Shown here piece by piece: positions 7,074 to 12,199 of a stretch of DNA of 12,199 bases. A program made the translations under genes and the position numbers. Positions within the stretch are counted from its first letter, which is position 1. Each line of letters opens with the position of its first letter. The notes beneath the pieces were generated by a model. The model had not been told where the DNA came from. It worked only from the letters and a program-made list of their open reading frames with translations, and did no database searches. The stretch is from Rhodospirillaceae bacterium (GTDB taxonomy: Bacteria > Pseudomonadota > Alphaproteobacteria > SP197). The stretch spans positions 1 through 12,199 of the forward strand of contig JABIUG010000313.1 in the NCBI GenBank assembly GCA_018700655.1. The letters are read 5' to 3'.

Positions 7074-8090
7074 GTGACGACAAAGGTCGTCTTCACCACC
7101 GAACGCGCCGGGCGTCATCAGCGCAACGCTTTGAAGATGGCGCCTGAGAATCTCGCCATCACGATGTTGCGTGAGCCCAGCCGGGCCGACCTGAAGGCGG
7201 TGTTGGGCGGCTCAGAGGTGCTGATCTCCGAGCGACGTGGCGTGATCGATGCAGACCTGCTGAATGATGCGCCCGATCTGCGCTTGATCCTTCGCCTCGG
7301 GAGCCTCAGCCACGACATTGACCTTGAGGCTGCGCGGGCACGCGGCGTCGTGGTCTGCTGGCGACCCCAGGAAGGCGTCGTTCGGGTCGCCGAACATCTC
7401 GTGATGCAGATGGTTGCCCTGTTGCGCCGCCTGCCGGAGGCTCTTGCCATTGCCCGTGAGGCTGCGGACGGGTGGGCTCCGCGCCTGACAACGGACGAAG
7501 ACAACTTTGCTTTCAACTGGTCCGAACGGCAAAACCTGCTCGGCCTTCATGACCGCACCGTCGGTATCCTTGGATTTGGTGAAATCGGCGCAGAGCTGGC
7601 GCGCCGGCTGGCTGGCTGGAACTGCTCCATGCTCTATCACCGCCGTTCGCGGATGCCAGAGGATGTGGAGAGGGAGCTTGGCCTCACGCACTGCAGTCGT
7701 GAACAATTGTTTGCCGTCTCGGACGTTCTGGTCTGTCTCTTGCCCTATTCAGCCCAGACCCGCCTCAGCATCGACACTGTGGCGATCGCCAAGATGAAAC
7801 CTTCAGCACTGCTGGTTTCGGCCGGTAGCGGCGGTGTCATCGATGAATTGGCCTTGGCGCAAGCGGTCCGGTCAGGGCAACTGGCCGGTGCTGCGCTCGA
7901 TACCTTTGCCGTTGAACCGCTCGAGAACGACAATCCGCTGGTGCAGGCCGCCCGGGGAGGCGCGAACATCATGCTGACGCCGCATGTCGCCGGTGGTTCA
8001 CCTCCCGATGCCTGGGAGGAACTGGGCCGTATGTATCAGCCAGTGCTCGACTATCTGGCTGGAAATTCTCTTTCGTTTCGTCTTGTCTGA
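7074..8090 (+). CDS. D-isomer-specific 2-hydroxyacid dehydrogenase family protein, catalytic Arg replaced
   Basis: A 338-residue member of the D-2-hydroxyacid dehydrogenase family, which interconverts 2-oxoacids and D-2-hydroxyacids with NAD(P)H. The N-terminal half holds the substrate domain; the Rossmann motif is GFGEIG (167-172). The second strand ends in YHRR (188-191), basic residues that suggest NADPH. Of the three catalytic residues, Glu281 (in VEP) and His304 (in TPHVAGG) are present, but the Arg of the usual N-x-x-R-G segment is Ser252 (SAGSGG; AGC at 7827-7829). The usual G-x-G-x-D-x-I-D-L segment reads GSLSHDIDL (76-84), also divergent. Activity may be altered or lost. The start is taken as GTG 7074, 4 nt after the preceding stop, because it restores the first strand (KVVFTTE); the ribosome binding site is weak, implying coupling. 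TTG 7131 and ATG 7137 would truncate the domain. It may be a divergent subfamily with another substrate. Confidence 0.8.
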   Translation: MTTKVVFTTERAGRHQRNALKMAPENLAITMLREPSRADLKAVLGGSEVLISERRGVIDADLLNDAPDLRLILRLGSLSHDIDLEAARARGVVVCWRPQEGVVRVAEHLVMQMVALLRRLPEALAIAREAADGWAPRLTTDEDNFAFNWSERQNLLGLHDRTVGILGFGEIGAELARRLAGWNCSMLYHRRSRMPEDVERELGLTHCSREQLFAVSDVLVCLLPYSAQTRLSIDTVAIAKMKPSALLVSAGSGGVIDELALAQAVRSGQLAGAALDTFAVEPLENDNPLVQAARGGANIMLTPHVAGGSPPDAWEELGRMYQPVLDYLAGNSLSFRLV

Positions 8091-8123
8091 TCGGCACGCA
8101 TTGTCCTGAATCAACGAGGCCCT

Positions 8124-8153
8124 TTGTCTGCCATGGCAACGTCACCATATTGT
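8124..8153 (+). promoter_or_regulatory. Weak candidate sigma-70-type promoter before the GreA-like gene
   Basis: TTGTCT (8124-8129) and TATTGT (8148-8153), separated by 18 nt, each match four of six consensus bases. CATATT at 8146-8151 is an alternative -10. The position in the only sizeable gap after the oxidoreductase cassette is sensible, but the match is poor. The -10 falls between the arms of the dyad at 8141-8162. Confidence 0.3.
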
Positions 8154-8162
8154 AAGGGTGAC
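8141..8162. promoter_or_regulatory. Dyad GTCACC-N10-GGTGAC, possible operator
   Basis: GTCACC (8141-8146) and GGTGAC (8157-8162) form a perfect 6-bp inverted repeat around an AT-rich 10-nt centre, with half-site centres 16 bp apart. It overlaps the weak promoter candidate and lies 41 nt before ATG 8204. The form suits a dimeric repressor, but it could also fold as an RNA hairpin with a 10-nt loop. No regulator can be named. Confidence 0.35.
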
Positions 8163-8203
8163 AGGCAGCTTCGATGGCCTGTTCCAATTGTGGAGAGACG
8201 ACC

Positions 8204-8704
8204 ATGAGCCGAGCATTTGTACGTGAGCCCGATGGTGATCAGGTTGCAGAGGATCTTCCCGAGCTGCCTCAGGAACCGATTCCCAATTATGTCACGCCTG
8301 AGGGCATGGAGTATTTGCAGGCTTGGTGTGAACGTCTGAAGACTGAGCGCTACGAGCTCGAGTCTCACGATAAGAACATGCTCGATTCCAGCAAACTGGC
8401 GCATGTCCTGCGTGATTTGCGGTATGTCGAGGGCCGGATCGACCACGCTGTTGTTGTCGGGTCCGGTGAGCAGCCTCAGGACAAGGTCGCCTTTGGCGCG
8501 CGTGTCGATGCCCGTGACGGTAATGGCGAGCCCCACAGTTGGCGAATTGTCGGTGAAAATCAGGCCGATATCGCCCTGAGCCTTGTCAGTTGGGTCAGCC
8601 CTCTGGCACGTGCACTGAACGGCGCTGGGGTTGGCGACACCGTGACTTGGCGTCGTCCGGCGGGCGATCTGGAGCTTGAAGTCACGGCCATTGGCTACCG
8701 CTAG
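8204..8704 (+). CDS. GreA/GreB-family transcription elongation factor-like protein
   Basis: A 166-residue protein of the GreA/GreB family, beginning MSRAFVREPDGD, a start typical of the short alphaproteobacterial Gre paralogue. After a Pro-rich acidic lead (residues 16-30) comes a helical region at 31-85 matching the Gre N-terminal coiled coil. An FKBP-like C-terminal domain follows at about 93-166 (from VAFGARV to the final VTAIGY). Gre factors enter the RNA polymerase secondary channel and rescue backtracked complexes by stimulating transcript cleavage through an acidic pair at the coiled-coil tip. Here the turn (about 51-62) has scattered acidic residues but no clear D-x-x-E, so cleavage activity is uncertain. 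ATG 8204 has GGAG at 8192-8195 (8-nt spacing). An upstream ATG at 8174 would add ten residues including CSNC and has a poor ribosome binding site. It looks like a housekeeping gene, not part of the oxidoreductase cassette. Confidence 0.8.
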   Translation: MSRAFVREPDGDQVAEDLPELPQEPIPNYVTPEGMEYLQAWCERLKTERYELESHDKNMLDSSKLAHVLRDLRYVEGRIDHAVVVGSGEQPQDKVAFGARVDARDGNGEPHSWRIVGENQADIALSLVSWVSPLARALNGAGVGDTVTWRRPAGDLELEVTAIGYR

Positions 8705-8741
8705 AACAAGTCCTGATCGGTGCGAGACGCAGCGTTGACGA

Positions 8742-8786
8742 CCCGGCGTCGGGTCAGTATGTTGCCCTCCAGACGCCGGGCCTTTT
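8742..8786 (+). terminator. Hairpin plus T run between the GreA-like gene and rpmJ
   Basis: CCCGGCGTC (8742-8750) is the exact reverse complement of GACGCCGGG (8772-8780), and CCTTTT follows at 8781-8786. This gives a 9-bp GC-rich stem, a 21-nt loop and a short T run, plausible as an intrinsic terminator for the Gre-like gene. The long loop lowers confidence. An alternative small hairpin, GACCCG/CGGGTC at 8740-8755, shares the 5' arm, so the two folds exclude each other. Confidence 0.45.
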
Positions 8787-8811
8787 CGGCCAAGACTGCT
8801 AGGATCGACCG

Positions 8812-8937
8812 ATGAAAATCGCCAATTCGCTGCGCTCGCTCAAGAAGCGCCACATGCAATGCCGTACCGTGCGCCGCAAGGGCCGGGTTTACGTCATCAA
8901 CAAGCAGAACCCGCGCTTCAAGGCGCGCCAGGGTTGA
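8812..8937 (+). CDS. rpmJ: 50S ribosomal protein L36
   Basis: A 41-residue basic protein beginning MKIANSLRSLKKRH and ending NPRFKARQG, recognised as bacterial ribosomal protein L36 of the large subunit. It has one cysteine (Cys17) and lacks the C-x2-C...C...H zinc ribbon of the other L36 type, so it is the zinc-independent form, the usual one in Alphaproteobacteria. Length is normal and the gene is complete. The ATG has AGGA at 8801-8804 with 7-nt spacing. It stands 107 nt after the Gre-like gene and 117 nt before glcD, flanked by hairpins on both sides, so it is probably its own transcription unit. Its place beside glcDEF is likely incidental. Loss of zinc ligands usually relates to zinc-economy paralogues elsewhere; here this is likely the only L36, though the rest of the genome is not visible. 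Confidence 0.95.
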   Translation: MKIANSLRSLKKRHMQCRTVRRKGRVYVINKQNPRFKARQG

Positions 8938-8944
8938 TGTCTTG

Positions 8945-8968
8945 ATGCCGGCGGGGAACCGTCGGCAT
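8945..8968 (+). other. Hairpin 1 downstream of rpmJ
   Basis: ATGCCGGCG (8945-8953) pairs with CGTCGGCAT (8960-8968) in a 9-bp stem with one G-T wobble and a 6-nt GGGAAC loop. It begins 7 nt after the rpmJ stop. No T run follows, so it is more likely an RNA 3'-end stabiliser or part of the structured leader ahead of glcD than a terminator. Confidence 0.5.
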
Positions 8969-8975
8969 GAAGTTG

Positions 8976-8996
8976 CGCCGGGATTATGTCCCGGCG
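8976..8996 (+). terminator. Hairpin 2 downstream of rpmJ, terminator-like with a weak tail
   Basis: CGCCGGGA (8976-8983) and TCCCGGCG (8989-8996) form a perfect 8-bp GC-rich stem around TTATG. The following bases, TTGACGTTTCT, are only partly T-rich. It could terminate rpmJ transcription, alone or together with hairpin 1, 7 nt upstream. Confidence 0.4.
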
Positions 8997-9019
8997 TTGA
9001 CGTTTCTGGCGCATGCGTG

Positions 9020-9049
9020 GAAGCTCCCGCCCCTCAAGGCAGGAGCTTC
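9020..9049 (+). promoter_or_regulatory. Hairpin 3, enclosing the glcD ribosome binding site
   Basis: GAAGCTCC (9020-9027) is the exact reverse complement of GGAGCTTC (9042-9049). Inside it GCC (9029-9031) can pair with GGC (9038-9040), giving 11 base pairs with a single C-A mismatch and a 6-nt loop. The likely glcD Shine-Dalgarno sequence AGGAG (9041-9045) lies largely in the 3' arm, 9 nt before GTG 9055. When folded the site would be hidden, suggesting translation control or attenuation of glcDEF. The structure is seen; the regulatory role is inferred. Confidence 0.5.
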
Positions 9050-9054
9050 GGACC

Positions 9055-10548
9055 GTGACAATCGCGATGCCCAAGCCCGACAGCCAGGTGCTGGAGGGAC
9101 GCGATACCTTTCTTGCTGAACTGGCCGGTCTGGTGCCCGGCGACAATCTGATTTCCGACCAGGTTGGCCTCAAGGCCTATGAATGCGACGCCCTCTCGGC
9201 CTATCGCACCCTGCCGCTCGCGGTCGTTCTTCCAGAGACGACGCAAGAAGTTTCGGACGTGATGCAGGCTTGCCTGGCGCACAAGGTGAAGGTCGTGCCG
9301 CGTGGTTCCGGCACCGGCCTTTCCGGCGGTGCCCTGCCTCTGGAAGACGGTGTCCTGCTTGGCCTGGGCAAGTTCAACCGGATCCTCGAGATCGACTATC
9401 CCAACCGCTGCGCTACCGCGCAGCCGGGTGTCACCAACCTTTCGATTTCCCAGGCTGTATCGGATGCCGGGTTCTATTACGCGCCTGATCCTTCGAGCCA
9501 GATCGCCTGCTCGATCGGCGGCAATGTCGCCGAGAATTCAGGCGGCGTGCACTGCCTGAAATATGGCGTCACGACCAACAACCTGCTCGGCTTAGAGATC
9601 GTGCTGATGAACGGCGATGTCGTGCGTGTCGGCGGTAAACACATGGATAGCGACGGTTACGACCTGCTCGGCATCCTGACCGGATCGGAGGGATTGCTGG
9701 GTGTCATTACCGAGGTCACGGTCCGCATCTTGCCCAAACCCAGTTCCGTCAGTGCCGTGTTGCTGGGATTCGGCGATCTGGTCTCGGCCGGCGATTGCGT
9801 CGCTGAAATCATCGCCTCGGGCATCATTCCCGCTGGTCTGGAGATGATGGACAAACCCATGGTTCACGCCACCGAAGACTTCTGTAAGGCCGGATATCCA
9901 CTGGATGTGGAGGCGCTACTGATCTGTGAACTCGATGGTCCCGAATCCGAGGTCGAGGAACTGACCGGTCGGGTCGAGGAAATTGCCCGCGCATGTCATG
10001 CGACAACCATCCGGCGCTCGACCAGCGAAGAAGAGCGCGAGCGCTTTTGGCTGGGGCGCAAGTCTGCCTTCCCTGCAGTCGGCAAGATCTCACCAGATTA
10101 CTACTGTATCGACGGCACCATTCCACGCGGTCGTCTCTCGGAGGTTCTGACGCGCATGACGGAACTCGCGAAGCATCACGGTCTCAGCGTCGTCAACGTG
10201 TTCCATGCCGGCGACGGCAACCTGCACCCGCTCATCATGTACGATGCCGCGCGTGATGGTGACCTCGAGAAGACCGAGGCACTGGCCGGTGACATCCTGC
10301 GCCTTTGTGTCGAGGTTGGCGGCGTTCTGAGCGGCGAGCACGGCATCGGGATCGAGAAGCGCGACCTGATGGGTGTGATGTTTACCGAGGATGATCTCAA
10401 GCAGCAGCAACGGGTGAAATGTGCCTTTGATCCCGATGGCCTGCTGAACCCCGGCAAGGTATTCCCCACCCTGCACCGCTGCGCGGAACTGGGGCGCATG
10501 CATGTCCACAAGGGCCAGCTTCCGTTCCCTGATCTGCCCCGGTTCTGA
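9055..10548 (+). CDS. glcD: Glycolate oxidase FAD subunit GlcD
   Basis: A 497-residue FAD-linked oxidase, the length of known GlcD proteins. It oxidises glycolate (also D-lactate in some cases) to glyoxylate with GlcE and GlcF, passing electrons towards quinone. The FAD-binding loop is PRGSGTGLSGG (82-92), followed by PDPSSQIACSIGGNVAENSGG over 145-165, then GSEGLLGVITEVTVRILPKP over 210-229. In the C-terminal domain His384 and His391 (HAGDGNLH) with Glu428 (GEHGIG) match the metal-binding residues of the related D-2-hydroxyglutarate dehydrogenases. GTG 9055 is chosen because AGGAG lies 9 nt upstream and the resulting MTIAMPKPD start suits alphaproteobacterial GlcD. ATG 9013 lies upstream of the hairpin, and ATG 9067 is too far from the ribosome binding site. 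glcE starts 3 nt after the stop, so the two should be co-translated. The ribosome binding site lies in a hairpin. Confidence 0.93.
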   Translation: MTIAMPKPDSQVLEGRDTFLAELAGLVPGDNLISDQVGLKAYECDALSAYRTLPLAVVLPETTQEVSDVMQACLAHKVKVVPRGSGTGLSGGALPLEDGVLLGLGKFNRILEIDYPNRCATAQPGVTNLSISQAVSDAGFYYAPDPSSQIACSIGGNVAENSGGVHCLKYGVTTNNLLGLEIVLMNGDVVRVGGKHMDSDGYDLLGILTGSEGLLGVITEVTVRILPKPSSVSAVLLGFGDLVSAGDCVAEIIASGIIPAGLEMMDKPMVHATEDFCKAGYPLDVEALLICELDGPESEVEELTGRVEEIARACHATTIRRSTSEEERERFWLGRKSAFPAVGKISPDYYCIDGTIPRGRLSEVLTRMTELAKHHGLSVVNVFHAGDGNLHPLIMYDAARDGDLEKTEALAGDILRLCVEVGGVLSGEHGIGIEKRDLMGVMFTEDDLKQQQRVKCAFDPDGLLNPGKVFPTLHRCAELGRMHVHKGQLPFPDLPRF

Positions 10549-10551
10549 TTC

Positions 10552-11772
10552 GTGGCGGTTTCTGAATGCTTTCATCTCGGGACGGCTGACGATGTCCGCG
10601 ATCTGCTGGCGTGGGCTGTAGCCGAAGAGACGCCCCTGGAGATTGTCGGGGCAGGGACCAAACGCGGCTTTGGTCATGCGGTCGATGCCCGTCACAGCGT
10701 TGATCTCTCTACACTATCGGGCATCGTCGACTACGAGCCGGCTGAACTGGTGCTGACCGCACGTGCTGCAACGCCCGTCGCTGAGATCGAGGCGTTGTTG
10801 CGCCAGTCGAACCAGCAACTGGCGTTTGAACCGCCCGATCTTGGTCCCTTGCTTGGCGCTGCGCCGGAAAAGGCAACCCTGGGCGGTATTCTGGCCGCGA
10901 ATCTTTCGGGGCCGCGCCGAGTCCTGACCGGTGCTGCCCGCGATCACGCGCTGGGAGTCGAAGTCGCGACCGGACGCGGCGAGTTGATCAAGGCCGGTGG
11001 CAGGGTCGTCAAGAACGTTACCGGTTACGATTTGACCAAACTGATGTGCGGTTCCTGGGGCACGCTGGGCATCATGACGCAGGTCTCGGTCAAGGTCCTA
11101 CCCGCAGCAGAGAAAACACGCACGGTCCTGATTTCCGGGCTTTCAGCCAGTGCCGCGAGCAGTGTGATGGCAGAAGCTTTGTCGAGCCCGCACGAAGTTA
11201 CGGCGGCGGCATACCTTCCCGAGGCCGTCACGGCACATTCTTCCGTGGCCTACATTTCCGGTGCCGGCAGTTCGATCACGGCGATCCGTGTCGAGGGCCC
11301 GCCGGTCTCGGTGTCGGTGCGCAATGCCGCCCTGCGCGAGCTGATGGCGCCCCATGGTGAAATCGAGGAACTGCATGGTCACAACTCCGGCCGGTTCTGG
11401 CAGGAGGTGAGGGATGTTGCGCCGCTGATCGGTGAAGGCGATGCCATATGGCGACTGGCCGTACCCCCTGCTTCCGGCGGGTCGGTGCTGGATCAGCTTG
11501 GCAATCACGCCATCGAGGGATTCCTCGACTGGAGCGGTGGCCTGGTGTGGTGCGCAGCTCCGGCTGATGCGGTCAACGCCGCGACGATCCGCACCCTTGC
11601 CGACGAGACCGGTGGTCATGCAATGCTGGTGCGGGCCCCTGATGTGCTGAAGGCCGAGGTTCCGGTCTTTCACCCCCAGCCCGAGACCCGCGCGGGCCTG
11701 ACCCGGCGCATCAAGGAAGGGTTTGATCCCGCCGGTATCCTCAATCCCGGCCGCATGACGGGCATGGTCTGA
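10552..11772 (+). CDS. glcE: Glycolate oxidase FAD-binding subunit GlcE
   Basis: A 406-residue second flavin-binding subunit of glycolate oxidase, paralogous to the FAD domain of GlcD but lacking its long C-terminal catalytic domain. The FAD loop is IVGAGTKRGFG (31-41). The GlcE signature runs from GGRVVKNVTGYD to SVKVLP (149-184). The protein closes with the FAD-oxidase ending GILNPGRM. The start is GTG 10552, 3 nt after glcD, with no clear Shine-Dalgarno sequence, so coupling to glcD is likely. The next gene follows after 2 nt. Length is ordinary to slightly long for GlcE (about 350-410). All three Glc subunits are normally needed for activity; placement between glcD and glcF supports the assignment. 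Confidence 0.93.
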   Translation: MAVSECFHLGTADDVRDLLAWAVAEETPLEIVGAGTKRGFGHAVDARHSVDLSTLSGIVDYEPAELVLTARAATPVAEIEALLRQSNQQLAFEPPDLGPLLGAAPEKATLGGILAANLSGPRRVLTGAARDHALGVEVATGRGELIKAGGRVVKNVTGYDLTKLMCGSWGTLGIMTQVSVKVLPAAEKTRTVLISGLSASAASSVMAEALSSPHEVTAAAYLPEAVTAHSSVAYISGAGSSITAIRVEGPPVSVSVRNAALRELMAPHGEIEELHGHNSGRFWQEVRDVAPLIGEGDAIWRLAVPPASGGSVLDQLGNHAIEGFLDWSGGLVWCAAPADAVNAATIRTLADETGGHAMLVRAPDVLKAEVPVFHPQPETRAGLTRRIKEGFDPAGILNPGRMTGMV

Positions 11773-11774
11773 CG

Positions 11775-12199
11775 ATGGAGACCCGCTTCGATCTTGTCAG
11801 CCTGGCCGATCCGCAGATCAAGGAAGCCGAGCGCATCCTCAAGACCTGCGTTCATTGCGGGTTTTGTCTCGCAACCTGTCCGACCTATCTGTTGCTGGGC
11901 GACGAACGCGACAGTCCGCGTGGCCGGATCTACATGATCAAGGACATGCTGGAAGCCAACCGGCCTGCTGACGCGACCACGGCACGCCATGTCGACCGTT
12001 GTCTGTCGTGCCTGTCGTGCATGACGACCTGCCCATCGGGTGTGAACTACATGCATCTGGTCGATCATGCGCGCGCGCACATCCAGAAAACACGCAAACG
12101 TCCGCTGATGGATCGGCTGGTGCGGCGCGTCATTGCCTGGACCGTGCCCAACCCCGGATTGTTCCGCCTGTCGTTGATCGGCGCATTGCTTGCCAGGCC
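11775..12199 (+). CDS. glcF: Glycolate oxidase iron-sulfur subunit GlcF, N-terminal part
   Basis: The first 141 residues of GlcF, open to the right edge of the window. Two ferredoxin-type cluster motifs are complete: C25, C28, C31, C35 (CVHCGFCLATCP) and C76, C79, C82, C86 (CLSCLSCMTTCP), so two [4Fe-4S] clusters are expected. Between them comes the conserved segment DSPRGRIYMIK. The later cysteine-rich CCG domains of the family lie beyond the window. GlcF takes electrons from the GlcDE flavins and passes them to the membrane quinone pool. ATG 11775 lies 2 nt after the glcE stop, with no strong ribosome binding site, consistent with coupling. The hydrophobic stretch near the window end is normal for the start of the CCG region and is not evidence of a membrane segment. 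Confidence 0.93.
   Translation, partial: METRFDLVSLADPQIKEAERILKTCVHCGFCLATCPTYLLLGDERDSPRGRIYMIKDMLEANRPADATTARHVDRCLSCLSCMTTCPSGVNYMHLVDHARAHIQKTRKRPLMDRLVRRVIAWTVPNPGLFRLSLIGALLAR

Noticed and set aside
8174..8203. Longer start for the GreA-like protein giving a CSNC leader, possibly a metal site
   Set aside because: ATG 8204 has a better ribosome binding site and gives the characteristic MSRAFV start.
8740..8755. Short perfect hairpin GACCCG-GCGT-CGGGTC as a terminator
   Set aside because: No T run follows, and the longer stem 8742-8780 followed by CCTTTT is the better terminator candidate.
9013..9054. glcD start at ATG 9013
   Set aside because: It would put the hairpin and AGGAG inside the coding region and add residues not typical of GlcD.

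Overview
The window looks like a stretch of an alphaproteobacterial chromosome. It is GC-rich, every recognisable gene lies on the + strand, and spacing is tight: most junctions are 2 to 48 nt or overlap. The zinc-less type of ribosomal protein L36, the short GreA/GreB-like factor beginning MSRAFV, and the glcD-glcE-glcF order all fit Alphaproteobacteria. Species cannot be named. No tRNA, rRNA, IS element, CRISPR array or other mobile element was seen.

Layout. (1) Positions 1-255 hold the ATP-binding end of a sensor histidine kinase, cut by the window edge. (2) After a 218-nt gap come three coupled genes (474-5002) for a cytoplasm-facing membrane molybdoenzyme: a Tat-less molybdopterin catalytic subunit, a four-cluster ferredoxin subunit and an eight-helix DmsC-type anchor. 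The architecture best matches SoeABC, the quinone-linked sulfite dehydrogenase. (3) At 5051-8090 lie three closely packed oxidoreductases: an SDR dehydrogenase, a DadA-like FAD amino-acid dehydrogenase and a D-2-hydroxyacid dehydrogenase relative whose expected catalytic arginine is a serine. (4) At 8204-8937 are a GreA/GreB-family factor and rpmJ (L36), separated by a hairpin. (5) From 9055 to the right edge is the glycolate oxidase operon glcDEF, with glcF cut by the window end. It is preceded by three successive hairpins; the last contains the glcD Shine-Dalgarno sequence.

How they may work together. SoeABC would pass electrons from sulfite to quinone. GlcDEF would oxidise glycolate or related 2-hydroxyacids to 2-oxoacids. 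The DadA-like enzyme would make 2-oxoacids from amino acids, and the 2-hydroxyacid dehydrogenase relative would nominally interconvert 2-oxo- and 2-hydroxyacids. This suits oxidation of small organic acids, possibly including carbon skeletons from sulfonates, whose degradation releases sulfite in the cytoplasm. The sulfonate link is inference, because no desulfonating enzyme is visible here.

The most unusual points are the Arg-to-Ser change in the hydroxyacid dehydrogenase, the stem-loop over the glcD ribosome binding site, the tight SDR-DadA-hydroxyacid dehydrogenase cassette behind soeABC, and a clean dyad before the GreA-like gene. I found no clearly new system that the sequence alone can prove.
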